Shown one piece after another: positions 12,083 through 21,318 of a stretch of DNA of 64,000 nt (position 1 is the stretch's first letter; each line of letters starts with the position of its first letter). Made by a program: the position numbers and the translations under genes. Source of the stretch: Flavobacteriales bacterium (GTDB lineage: Bacteria; Bacteroidota; Bacteroidia; Flavobacteriales_F; PHOS-HE28); assembly GCA_023382455.1 (NCBI GenBank), contig JAHDVX010000003.1, forward strand, positions 149,597 through 213,596, in the 5' to 3' direction. Under the pieces are notes generated by a model that was not told where the DNA came from, ran no database searches, and saw only the letters and a program-made list of their open reading frames with translations.

Positions 12083-12898
12083 ATGGCCAAGATCATCGCC
12101 ATCGTCAATCAAAAAGGCGGCGTGGGCAAGACCACCACCGCGATCAACCTCGCCGCATGCCTGGGCATCCTGGAGCGCCGCACCTTGATCGTGGACGCCG
12201 ACCCGCAGGCCAACGCCACCAGTGGCACCGGCCTGGAGCCGCGGGAGACCAAGGCCAGCATCTACGAAAGCATCGTGAACGGCACACCGGCCAAGGACGT
12301 GGTGCGCAACACGGAAAACCCGAACCTGGACATCCTGCCCGGCTCCATCGACCTGGTGGGCGCGGAGATCGAGATGATCGACATGCCCGACCGGGAGTCC
12401 CAGATGAAGAAGGTGCTGGACCCGCTGCGCGAGCAGTACGACTTCATAATCATCGACTGCTCCCCGTCCCTGGGCCTGGTAACCGTGAATGCCTTGGTGG
12501 CCGCGGACAGCGTGATCGTGCCGGTGCAGTGCGAGTACTTCGCCCTGGAAGGCTTGGGCAAATTGCTCAACACCATCAAGATCATCCAGCAGCGGCTGAA
12601 CCCCGAGCTGGTGATCGAGGGCATGCTGCTCACCATGTACGACAGCCGGCTGCGCCTGGCCAACCAGGTGGTGGAGGAAGTGAAGACGCACTTCCAGCAG
12701 CTCGTTTTCGACACGGTGATCCACCGCAACGTGGCCCTGGGCGAGGCGCCGAGCCACGGGCAGACCATCATCATGCACGATGCCAGCAGCAAGGGAGCAG
12801 TGAACTACCTGAACCTGGCGCGCGAGATCCTGCAGAAAAACGACCTGACGCGCATCAAGGAACTGGAGCGCACCATCCCGATCGCTGAAGCCCAATGA
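12083..12898 (+). CDS. parA: Chromosome partitioning ATPase ParA
   Basis: MAKIIAIVNQKGGVGKTTTAINLAACLG; IIDCSPSLGLVTVNAL; followed by parB. Confidence 0.93.
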   Translation: MAKIIAIVNQKGGVGKTTTAINLAACLGILERRTLIVDADPQANATSGTGLEPRETKASIYESIVNGTPAKDVVRNTENPNLDILPGSIDLVGAEIEMIDMPDRESQMKKVLDPLREQYDFIIIDCSPSLGLVTVNALVAADSVIVPVQCEYFALEGLGKLLNTIKIIQQRLNPELVIEGMLLTMYDSRLRLANQVVEEVKTHFQQLVFDTVIHRNVALGEAPSHGQTIIMHDASSKGAVNYLNLAREILQKNDLTRIKELERTIPIAEAQ

Positions 12899-13791
12899 CG
12901 AAGAAACGAGGCCTGGGGCGCGGACTGAGCGCCCTGCTGGAAGACCCCGGTACCGACATCACCGCACACACCGCACCGGAGGCGGGCACGCAGCGCGTGG
13001 CGGGCAACACGGCCAACCTGCCCATCGCACAGATCGAGCCCAACCCCTTCCAGCCGCGCACCACCTTCGCGCCGGAAGCCATCCTGGAACTGGCCCAAAG
13101 CATCAAGGAGCTGGGGGTGATCCAGCCGATCACCGTGCGCAAACTGGGTTACGACCGCTACCAGATCATCAGCGGCGAGCGGCGCTTCCGCGCCTCGCAG
13201 GTGGCAGGCCTCACCGAGGTGCCGGCCTACATCCGCATCGCCAACGATGAGGCCATGCTGGAAATGGCGCTGGTGGAGAACATCCAGCGCGAGGAGCTCG
13301 ATGCCATCGAGGTGGCCATCAGCTTCCAGCGCCTGTTGGAGGAAGTGAACCTGACGCAGGAGGCGCTCAGTGAAAAGGTGGGCAAGGACCGCGCAACCGT
13401 GGCCAACTACCTGCGGCTGCTGAAGCTTCCCCCGGAGATCCAACTGGGCCTGCGGCAACGGCAGATCGGCATGGGGCACGCCCGTGCCTTGATCACCGTG
13501 ACGGACCCGGTGAAGCAGGCGGAACTCTACCGCAAGATCACCGAGAGCCAGCTCTCCGTGCGGCAGGTGGAGGAATTGGCACGCGAGGACAAACACCCCG
13601 CGGCGCGCGGCTCGGCCAAGGGCGGGAAGATGAGCACCGCGCGCCACCGCGAACTGGGCAAGGAGCTCTCCAACATGTTCGGCAGCCGGGTCACGGTGAA
13701 GCAGGCCGATGCCGGCAAGGGCCGCATCGAGATCAGCTTCCGCAACGACGAGGAGCTGGCGCGCATCAAGCGGCTGCTGGAAAGCCGCTGA
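12895..13791 (+). CDS. parB: Chromosome partitioning protein ParB
   Basis: GLGRGLSALL, ISGERRFRASQVAGLTEVPAYI, NIQREELDAIEVA; ATGA overlap with parA. Confidence 0.95.
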   Translation: MTKKRGLGRGLSALLEDPGTDITAHTAPEAGTQRVAGNTANLPIAQIEPNPFQPRTTFAPEAILELAQSIKELGVIQPITVRKLGYDRYQIISGERRFRASQVAGLTEVPAYIRIANDEAMLEMALVENIQREELDAIEVAISFQRLLEEVNLTQEALSEKVGKDRATVANYLRLLKLPPEIQLGLRQRQIGMGHARALITVTDPVKQAELYRKITESQLSVRQVEELAREDKHPAARGSAKGGKMSTARHRELGKELSNMFGSRVTVKQADAGKGRIEISFRNDEELARIKRLLESR

Positions 13792-13826
13792 TCAGCCGCC
13801 ACCGGCGGAAACCCGACCTTCGCGCC

Positions 13827-14885
13827 ATGGAGCACGAGGCATGGATTCGGCGCTGCCTGCAACTGGCGCGCAACGGCGCCGGCCTCACCGCGCCGAACCC
13901 GATGGTGGGTGCGCTGCTGGTGCAAGGCGACCGTATCCTGGCCGAGGGATGGCACCGCGCACACGGCGGCCCTCATGCGGAAGTGGAATGCCTGAATGCC
14001 TTCGGCCAACGGCCGGTGCCCACGGATGCGGTGATGTACGTTTCCCTTGAACCGTGCTCGCACACCGGCCTCACGCCACCTTGCGCCGACCTGCTGATCG
14101 CCCGCGATATGCGGACGGTGGTGGTGGGCTGCGAGGACCCCAACCCGCACGTGGCCGGACGCGGCATCGGCCGGCTGCGCGATGCGGGCATCCGGGTGGT
14201 TGCCGATGTGCTGCGCGAGGAATGCCGCTGGGTGAACCGGCGCTTCATCACCGCCATGGAACGGCAACGGCCCTATGTCATGCTCAAATGGGCACGTTCG
14301 GCCGACGGCTTCCTGGACCGGCATCCCCGCGAACAACGCGGCGTGCAGCGCATCAGCTCCTTCCCTGCCGATGTGCTGGTGCACCGTTGGCGCAGCGAGG
14401 AGCAGGCCATCCTGGTGGGCAGCCGCACCGTGGTGAACGATGACCCGGAGCTCACCGTGCGGCATGTGGCCGGGCGCCAACCGCTGCGCGTGGTGCTGGA
14501 CCGCCGAGGCATCACCCCGGCGGATGCCCGCGTGTACAACGGGAATTCCCCCACCCTGCTCTTCACCGGTGCCCCGCGCCCCGACGTGCAAGTGGACCAG
14601 GTCCGTTTGCCCGAAGGACAGGAGCCCCTGTCTTCCTTGCTCGACGAGCTTCACCGGCGGAACATCCGTTCGTTGCTGGTGGAAGGTGGCGGCGAGCTGC
14701 TCGGCCATTTCCTCCGGCAAGGCCTGTGGGATGAAGCGCGCGTGATCGAAGGGCAACCGGTGTTCCTTCAGGGTACGCCCGCCCCCTCGGTGCACGGCCT
14801 GCCGGCGCGCGCCTTCAACGTCGGCGGTGATCGGATCCGGCTTTACGCACGCGGCCAACACCCCGCCCCGGAATGGCCCTGGTGA
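13827..14885 (+). CDS. ribD: Bifunctional diaminohydroxyphosphoribosylaminopyrimidine deaminase / 5-amino-6-(5-phosphoribosylamino)uracil reductase
   Basis: VGALLVQGDRILAEGWHRAHGGPHAEVECLNA, YVSLEPCSHTGLTPPCADLL. Confidence 0.94.
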   Translation: MEHEAWIRRCLQLARNGAGLTAPNPMVGALLVQGDRILAEGWHRAHGGPHAEVECLNAFGQRPVPTDAVMYVSLEPCSHTGLTPPCADLLIARDMRTVVVGCEDPNPHVAGRGIGRLRDAGIRVVADVLREECRWVNRRFITAMERQRPYVMLKWARSADGFLDRHPREQRGVQRISSFPADVLVHRWRSEEQAILVGSRTVVNDDPELTVRHVAGRQPLRVVLDRRGITPADARVYNGNSPTLLFTGAPRPDVQVDQVRLPEGQEPLSSLLDELHRRNIRSLLVEGGGELLGHFLRQGLWDEARVIEGQPVFLQGTPAPSVHGLPARAFNVGGDRIRLYARGQHPAPEWPW

Positions 14886-15724
14886 TCCTGAGCGCACTGC
14901 TCTCCTCGGCCTTCTTCCTTCTCTTCAAGGCGTTCCAGCTGCGCCGCATTACCCTGTTCCCGGCCATCGCCGTCAACTACGTCGTCGCATTCGTGCTCGG
15001 CTTGGCGTGGTCGCGTCCATGGTCCGCAGGCGATCTCGGCCTGCTGTGGTGGCCCGCGGCCGTGGAAGGCGCAGGCTACTTCGGGCTCTTCCTGCTGATG
15101 GGCACGGCGACACAGCGCGTGGGCGTGTCCCCGGTAACGGTGGCGGCGAAGCTCAGCTTGGCGCTCACGGTGGCGGCCACGGTGCTGGTGTTCCGCGAAC
15201 AGCTCGTGCCCATGGCATGGGCGGGCATCGTGCTGGCGGTGCTGGGCGTGGGCTTCAGCAGCTGGGGCGGCGCGGCACGGGGTGCGCGGGGCTGGTGGCT
15301 GCTGCCGGTGATCTTCCTGGGCAACAGCTTCACGGATGTCTTCCTCAATGCCGTGCAGCGCACCCGGCTGACACCGCTCACCGAAGCCGCATTCACCACC
15401 CTCGTATTCGGCTTTGCCGCGCTGTTCAGCTTGCTCTGGCTGGCTTTTCGTGCAGACCGTGGCGAACTGCGGAAGGCACGCACCTGGGCTGGTGGCGCAC
15501 TGCTGGGCGGGGCCAACTTCGGTTCGTTGCTGCTGTTGTTGTCGGCCTTGGCGGGCAGCGGCCTACCGGCCAGCATCGTGTTTCCGCTGCTGAACACCGG
15601 CGTGATCCTCTTCGGCGCAGCCGGCGCGATGCTCCTCTTCCGGGAAAATCCGCGGCCGGTGCAATGGGCAGGCATTGCCTGCTCAATGGCCTCGTTGCTG
15701 ATGATCCTCGCCGCGTTCCGCTGA
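14873..15724 (+). CDS. EamA/DMT-family transporter
   Basis: ~10 hydrophobic segments; PVTVAAKLSLALTVAATVLVFREQLVPMAWAGIVLAVLGV. Confidence 0.75.
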   Translation: MALVILSALLSSAFFLLFKAFQLRRITLFPAIAVNYVVAFVLGLAWSRPWSAGDLGLLWWPAAVEGAGYFGLFLLMGTATQRVGVSPVTVAAKLSLALTVAATVLVFREQLVPMAWAGIVLAVLGVGFSSWGGAARGARGWWLLPVIFLGNSFTDVFLNAVQRTRLTPLTEAAFTTLVFGFAALFSLLWLAFRADRGELRKARTWAGGALLGGANFGSLLLLLSALAGSGLPASIVFPLLNTGVILFGAAGAMLLFRENPRPVQWAGIACSMASLLMILAAFR

Positions 15725-15767
15725 GCCGCCACGCGCCGGAACGGTCACGGCCCAAGGCTTGCGCCAC

Positions 15768-16175
15768 TCACGTGAAGAAGGGCTTCAACAAACGCAACAG
15801 GTCCTCCGGTGCACGGCGTGGCCTGTTGGTGGCGCGATCGATGAAGATCAACGTGGTCGCGGCTTCCGTGAGCAACACACCGACCTCGTTGCGCACCTCG
15901 TACGCAAAGCGGATGCGCACCGTGGGCATTTCGGTGATGATGGTGCGCACCGTCAGCAGATCATCGTAGAACGCGGGCTTGTGGTAGCGGACCGAGAGGT
16001 CGTGCACGGGCAGCATCACTCCTTCCTCCTCCATGCGCCGGTACGGCATTCCCAGGCTGCGCAAGGCTTCCACGCGGCCCACCTCGAAATACTGCGCATA
16101 GGTCCCGTAGTACACATAGCCCATCCGGTCGGTTTCCGCATAGCGCACCCGGACGGTGTTTTCGTGGCTGAACAT
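15768..16175 (-). CDS. Acyl-CoA thioesterase (4HBT fold, YbgC-like)
   Basis: MFSHENTVRVRYAETDRMGYVYYGTYAQYFEVGRVEALRSLG. Confidence 0.87.
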   Translation of the reverse strand: MFSHENTVRVRYAETDRMGYVYYGTYAQYFEVGRVEALRSLGMPYRRMEEEGVMLPVHDLSVRYHKPAFYDDLLTVRTIITEMPTVRIRFAYEVRNEVGVLLTEAATTLIFIDRATNRPRRAPEDLLRLLKPFFT

Positions 16176-16590
16176 GGTCGGGGAATATAGTGTGCGGGGT
16201 GGTATCACGGGCTGATAGACATCCACTCCTGGAAGCACTATCTTCACCGCCATGCCCCCCTTTTTCCGTCATCGGACAGCCGTGTTGAACAGTCGCCATG
16301 AAGAGGTCGGGCAAGAAGCCGTTGTGCAAGTGGCTGACTGGCAGTGTGACCAACGGGAAGGGTGCTCGCCGATTTTTCCTGGATCTTCGGAAACCCTTGC
16401 CTGGCGCGGGATTCCCACGATCGACACCATTCGCGCCATAACGGATTTTTTCCGATCAAACCAATGGTCAGGAAACTTTTTTTTTCACTTCGGGCTGCTC
16501 ATATTTGCCACCCTTCGCAAGCAAGTTCAGCGTCGTCCAGCGACAACCTGATAGCCACCACTACCCGATCCCAATCCTCCGATCCCTGCA

Positions 16591-18021
16591 ATGAAGAAAG
16601 ACCATGAGAAGATCTGGGACAGGTGCCTTGATGTGATCCGGGACAACGTCAGCCAGCAGAGCTTCAAGACCTGGTTCGAGCCGATCCGGTCCGTGAAGTT
16701 CGCGGATAACGTCCTGACCATCCAAGTGCCGTCGCAGTTCTTTTACGAATGGCTGGAAGAACACTACATCGACCTGCTGAAGAAGATCATCCGCAAGGAG
16801 ATCGGCACCGATGGACGCCTGGAGTACTCCATCATCATGGAGAACAACTTCAAGAGCACCAACCCATACACGGTACGCGTGCCCACCAGCAATGTACGCG
16901 AGGTGAAGAACCCCGCGGTCAGCCTGCCGATCGATGTGGCCAACAGCCCGATCAAGAACCCCTTCATCATTCCGGGCCTCCGGAAGATCAAGGTGGAAAG
17001 CCACCTGAATGCGAACTACTCGTTCGACAACTTCATTGAGGGCGACTGCAACCGCCTGGCGCGCAGCGCCGGTTTCGCGGTGGCGCAGAAGCCGGGAGGC
17101 ACGGCCTTCAACCCGCTGCTGGTGTATGGCGGCGTGGGCTTGGGCAAGACGCACCTGATCCATGCCATCGGCATCGAGATCAAGAAGAACCACCCGGAGA
17201 AGACCGTGCTGTACGTGCCTGCCGAGAAGTTCACCCAGCAGTTCATCGAAGCGGTGAAGAACAACACGGTGGGCGACTTCCAGCAGTTCTACCAGATGAT
17301 GGACGTGCTGATCATTGACGATGTGCAGTTCCTGGCGGGCAAGGAGAAGACGCAGGATGTCTTCTTCCACATCTTCAATCATCTGCACCAGGGAGGCAAG
17401 CAGCTGGTGATCTCCAGCGACAAGGCCCCCGTGGAAATGTCCGGCATGGAGCAGCGGCTGTTGTCCCGGTTCAAGTGGGGCCTGAGTGCCGACCTGCAGA
17501 CACCGGGGCTGGAAACACGCATCGCCATCCTGGAGAAGAAGATGTATGCCGAGGGCATTGATCTTCCGAAGGAGGTGGTGGAGTACCTGGCCTACAGCAT
17601 CACCACCAACATCCGTGAGCTGGAGGGCGCCATGATCAGCCTGATCGCGCAAAGCTCGCTCAACAAGAAGGCGGTGACGCTGGAGCTGGCCAAGCAGATG
17701 ATCGACAAGTTCGTGAAGAACACGGCCCGCGAAGTGTCGATCGACTATATCCAGAAGGTGGTGTGCGACTACTTCGACCTGCCGATCGAGCTGCTGAAGA
17801 GCAAGACCCGCAAGCGCGAGGTGGTGCAGGCCCGGCAGATAGCGATGTACTTCGCCAAGAAGATGACCAAGAGCTCGCTGGCGAACATCGGCGCACACTG
17901 CGGAGGCAAGGACCACGCCACGGTGCTGCATGCCTGCCGCACGGTGAACAACCTCTCGGAGACGGACAAGCAGTTCCGTGGCTACCTGGAGGACCTGGAG
18001 AAGAAACTGAGCATCCACTGA
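16591..18021 (+). CDS. dnaA: Chromosomal replication initiator DnaA
   Basis: YGGVGLGKTHLIHAIG, VLIIDDVQFLAGKEKTQDVFFHIFNHLH, C-terminal IGAHCGGKDHATVLHACRTV. Confidence 0.97.
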   Translation: MKKDHEKIWDRCLDVIRDNVSQQSFKTWFEPIRSVKFADNVLTIQVPSQFFYEWLEEHYIDLLKKIIRKEIGTDGRLEYSIIMENNFKSTNPYTVRVPTSNVREVKNPAVSLPIDVANSPIKNPFIIPGLRKIKVESHLNANYSFDNFIEGDCNRLARSAGFAVAQKPGGTAFNPLLVYGGVGLGKTHLIHAIGIEIKKNHPEKTVLYVPAEKFTQQFIEAVKNNTVGDFQQFYQMMDVLIIDDVQFLAGKEKTQDVFFHIFNHLHQGGKQLVISSDKAPVEMSGMEQRLLSRFKWGLSADLQTPGLETRIAILEKKMYAEGIDLPKEVVEYLAYSITTNIRELEGAMISLIAQSSLNKKAVTLELAKQMIDKFVKNTAREVSIDYIQKVVCDYFDLPIELLKSKTRKREVVQARQIAMYFAKKMTKSSLANIGAHCGGKDHATVLHACRTVNNLSETDKQFRGYLEDLEKKLSIH

Positions 18022-18032
18022 GCGGCACAAAA

Positions 18033-18074
18033 GACAATGAAAAGGCCCCGGAATTCCGGGGCCTTTTCATTGTC
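18033..18074. terminator. 42-bp perfect palindrome, bidirectional terminator
   Basis: gacaatgaaaaggccccggaattccggggccttttcattgtc between convergent dnaA and a minus-strand gene. Confidence 0.85.
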
Positions 18075-18122
18075 CACCCGGACCGTAAGCCTTGCTTCTC
18101 CACGGTCAAAGGATGCGCACCA

Positions 18123-18551
18123 TTACTTCCGCCTCTGCCGCACCTCCACTGCTGAATTGATCCGCCGGATATGGGCAATGAACTCCTCCTTCCTTTCCGG
18201 GGATATCAGAACGCTCCCGTAGCGGCCAAACAGGATCTCCAACCGGTCCAGTGAAGCCGCCGGCGCACTCCATGGATCTCGGGTCCCGGCCACCCTCTTG
18301 ATGGAGGAAATATCGATCTGCCGCTTGTACAGGAATCCGGATCGCACGGTCAACATCAGGCCCTCCATGGTGTAACTCGTCGTCACCAGCGGATGGAACG
18401 TAAGGGCGATCGCGGGGAACAGGATGGACATCCATACCCAGCGCGGCTTCTCCGGCCACAGCAAGGCTATGAGAATGACATAGAAAATGCCGAGGGGAAT
18501 GATCAACTCCAATCCGACCTTGGACTTGTAAACCACCCGTTGCCCGTCCAT
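18123..18551 (-). CDS. PH-domain-like small protein
   Basis: GLELIIPLGIFYVILIALLWPEKPRWVWMSILFPAIALTFHPLVTTSYTMEGLMLTVRSGFLYKRQIDISSIKRV. Confidence 0.6.
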   Translation of the reverse strand: MDGQRVVYKSKVGLELIIPLGIFYVILIALLWPEKPRWVWMSILFPAIALTFHPLVTTSYTMEGLMLTVRSGFLYKRQIDISSIKRVAGTRDPWSAPAASLDRLEILFGRYGSVLISPERKEEFIAHIRRINSAVEVRQRRK

Positions 18552-18581
18552 CCTCCGGATCGTTACAGCCCCTGCCGCTCC

Positions 18582-18854
18582 TCACAGAAGCACACCGGTG
18601 GCCCACAGCACCCACATGGCCAAGGCGCATATACTTCCGACCAGCGCTGCACGGTATCCCCACCGGGCGTTGCGCAAGCTGGCTTTCGACCACGTGCCGT
18701 TGCGCCGTTTGGCACGCCCGGCCAGGTGGATCACCACCGCGAGCACGCCCATGATGAACGCCGGCACGCACAGCTGCCGCGCAAAGGCCAGGGGCACGGA
18801 CAGCACGCCGAAGACCAGCGTGACCATGCTGAGCGGAAGACGGCGTTCCTGCAT
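18582..18854 (-). CDS. Small membrane protein (DUF4190-like)
   Basis: TM-rich 90 aa: MVTLVFGVLSVPLAFARQLCVPAFIMGVLAVVIHLAGRAKRR. Confidence 0.5.
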   Translation of the reverse strand: MQERRLPLSMVTLVFGVLSVPLAFARQLCVPAFIMGVLAVVIHLAGRAKRRNGTWSKASLRNARWGYRAALVGSICALAMWVLWATGVLL

Positions 18855-19441
18855 CAGTCGGCGAATTTCAGGATCTGTTCGTGCGCCGCAAGCACTTGGG
18901 GGATCACGAGCGTATGCCCGTCGTTCACGATGATGGTGCCAGCGGCGGCTTCGCGCGTGGCATCATCGGCCTGGTTGCGCATGCGGGCGCGAACCTGCTG
19001 CGCAGAAACCCCGTCGCGTTGCATCACGCGGGCCAAGCGGACATCCTCCGGCGCGGATACCACCACCAGGTGGCCGAAGCGTTTCCATGCTCGGGTCTCC
19101 ACCAGGATGGCCGCCTCGTTGATCACATACGGGGCCTGCTGCCTGGCGGCCCACTCCTCGAAGGCCGACCGCACAGCGGGATGCACAATGGCGTTCAAGC
19201 GTTGCAGCGCGCCGGGGTCATTGAACACGCGGGCCGCCAATGCCGCGCGGTCCAAGCGGCTGCCGTCATAAATGTCCGCGCCGAAGGCTTCGGCCACGTC
19301 ACGCCGCACGGAGGCATCCCGGCCGAGCAGGCGCTTGGCCTCCGCATCGGAATCGAAGACGGGGATGCCCAGCACCCCGAACACGCGGCACACCGTTGAT
19401 TTGCCGCTGCCGATACCGCCGGTAACGCCCACCGTGAACAT
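18854..19441 (-). CDS. coaE: Dephospho-CoA kinase
   Basis: MFTVGVTGGIGSGKSTVCRVFGVLGIPVFDSDAEAKRLL. Confidence 0.95.
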   Translation of the reverse strand: MFTVGVTGGIGSGKSTVCRVFGVLGIPVFDSDAEAKRLLGRDASVRRDVAEAFGADIYDGSRLDRAALAARVFNDPGALQRLNAIVHPAVRSAFEEWAARQQAPYVINEAAILVETRAWKRFGHLVVVSAPEDVRLARVMQRDGVSAQQVRARMRNQADDATREAAAGTIIVNDGHTLVIPQVLAAHEQILKFAD

Positions 19442-19459
19442 GGCGCGGCGCGGCCGAAG

Positions 19460-19789
19460 TCAGGCCTGCTTGGCCGTCTCCTCGTTCAGTTGCATGGAAT
19501 TGTCCATGGCGATGGCGCTCTTCTCGAACCGCAGCTTCACGCCATCGGCCGCCTCCAGCAGCACCGTCTTCTCACTCACCTCGGCCACCTTGCCATGCAG
19601 CCCGCCGATGGTCACCACACGGGCGCCCTTTTGCAGGTTCTCGCGGAACTTGCGCGCCTCCTTGGCCTTCTTCTGCTGGGGCCGGATCATGAAGAAGTAG
19701 AACACGGCGAAGAGCAGGACCATCATGATGATGGTGCTGGTGCCGGAGGCTTGGCCGGAGGCCTGGAGGAAAATGGACAGGTTGTTCAT
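19460..19789 (-). CDS. yajC: Preprotein translocase subunit YajC
   Basis: FAVFYFFMIRPQQKKAKEARKFRENLQKGARVVTIGGLHGKV. Confidence 0.93.
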   Translation of the reverse strand: MNNLSIFLQASGQASGTSTIIMMVLLFAVFYFFMIRPQQKKAKEARKFRENLQKGARVVTIGGLHGKVAEVSEKTVLLEAADGVKLRFEKSAIAMDNSMQLNEETAKQA

Positions 19790-19834
19790 GCGTTCAGGTA
19801 TGAATGGGCTGGGAGTTGCATTGGAAGATGGTGA

Positions 19835-20350
19835 TCAAGGCGTCTCCGGGGAGACCACCTCACCGGAGAGGGTGAGCACGGTGGTGGGCGGCGTGGTATT
19901 GGCCACCACGGTGATGGTCTTGTGCTGTTTGCCGGGCCGGCCTTCGCTGTTGAAATTGACCGTAATGGCGTTGCGTTCACCGGGAGCGATGGGCATGCGC
20001 GGCCAGTTCTTGGCCACGGTGCATCCGCAGGAGGCGCGGACATCGGTGATCACCAGGTCGGTCTTGCCGGTATTGGTGAAGGTGTAGACCTTCTCCACCT
20101 GCACCCCTTCGGCGATGCGGCCCATATCCATGGACGTGCTGTCGAACACGATGGTGGGCAGCTGGGCGGGGTCCGTGACCTTGTAGCCGGAGGCCGGGAT
20201 CTGCAGGTCGCCGGTGGTCACCGCTCCCGGCTCCTGTTCACTGTGGTCCGTGAGGCGGCAGCCGACGGTGGAGACCAGCAACGCCAACAGTACGGCACCG
20301 CGGCCTATCGACAACAGGCCGTTTCCGGAAGTGGGAAGCATTGGGTTCAT
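19835..20350 (-). CDS. DUF1573 domain protein (putative lipoprotein)
   Basis: VEKVYTFTNTGKTDLVITDVRASCGCTVAKNWPRMPIAPGE. Confidence 0.88.
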   Translation of the reverse strand: MNPMLPTSGNGLLSIGRGAVLLALLVSTVGCRLTDHSEQEPGAVTTGDLQIPASGYKVTDPAQLPTIVFDSTSMDMGRIAEGVQVEKVYTFTNTGKTDLVITDVRASCGCTVAKNWPRMPIAPGERNAITVNFNSEGRPGKQHKTITVVANTTPPTTVLTLSGEVVSPETP

Positions 20351-20356
20351 GGCTGT

Positions 20357-21304
20357 TCAACTTTCCAGCAGGCCGCGCCCCACCTTGTGGATGGAACCGT
20401 CGGCCTTCATCTCGGCGAAGAGCTTGTCCAAGATGCCGTTGATGAAGTTCTTGCTCTTGGGCGTGCTGTAGGCCTTGGCGATCTCGATATACTCGTTGAG
20501 CGTCACCTTCACCGGGATCTGGTCGAAGGTGCGCGCCTCGGTGACGGCCATGCGCATGAGCAGCATGTCGCTCAGGGCGATGCGTTCGGCCTCCCAGTTC
20601 TTGGCACGTTCGGCGATCAGTTGTTCATCCTTCTCCTTTCCGGCCACGGTGTTGCGGTAGAGGGTGGTGACGAATTCCCGTTCCTCGGCCATTTCGGTAT
20701 TCAGGTCGGCCAGGCCGATGTCCCCCGGCTCGGGTCCCATGGTCTCCACGGTACGCTTCACCATGGTGCACGCCAGATCCAGGTCTTCCAGCCAATGGAT
20801 GGAACGGGCCTCCACATGCTCATGCAACCCTTCGTACTGGGCGATGTGCTCCGTGAAGAGATCCACCAGGATGGCCCTGTCCGCTGCCGTGTCGGTTTGT
20901 GGCGCGGCCATGTAGGCGACATACTCGTTGCTTGCCTCGATGCGCTTGTAGAGCTGGGTCAGCAGGTCTTTCTCGCCCATCCACCCCACTTTGCGGCGGT
21001 CGCTTTCCTCGAGCAGCTGCCTGCTTTCGCTCAACTTCACCAGGAAGGGGTTGTCCACGAAACGCCGGCTCGGCGCCAGGTCCTCCTTGGAGGGCATGCG
21101 TTTGGCCTTGCGGTCCTCGATCCGGTTCTCGGCCAGCCTGCGCATCTCCCCGAAGAGCTGCAGCACATGCACGTAGAGGTCGTAGGTGCGCTCCACGCCG
21201 AGCAGCAGCTCCTTCTCGTTCTTCGCCGCCCCCCCCCCGGCGCCCTGCTCAAGGGCGTAGAGGGCCTGAAAGACCTTGGTGCGGAGGAAGCGGCGGTTCA
21301 GCAT
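20357..21304 (-). CDS. nusB: Transcription antitermination factor NusB (long Bacteroidota form)
   Basis: MLNRRFLRTKVFQALYALEQ; C-terminal NEYIEIAKAYSTPKSKNFINGILDKLF. Confidence 0.92.
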   Translation of the reverse strand: MLNRRFLRTKVFQALYALEQGAGGGAAKNEKELLLGVERTYDLYVHVLQLFGEMRRLAENRIEDRKAKRMPSKEDLAPSRRFVDNPFLVKLSESRQLLEESDRRKVGWMGEKDLLTQLYKRIEASNEYVAYMAAPQTDTAADRAILVDLFTEHIAQYEGLHEHVEARSIHWLEDLDLACTMVKRTVETMGPEPGDIGLADLNTEMAEEREFVTTLYRNTVAGKEKDEQLIAERAKNWEAERIALSDMLLMRMAVTEARTFDQIPVKVTLNEYIEIAKAYSTPKSKNFINGILDKLFAEMKADGSIHKVGRGLLES

Positions 21305-21318
21305 GGATGTGATCCGGT

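Noticed and set aside
15768-15785. cactcacgtgaagaa as a parS site near parAB
   Set aside because: Only the core CACGTG plus a few flanking bases match the canonical palindrome, and it overlaps the stop of a thioesterase gene.
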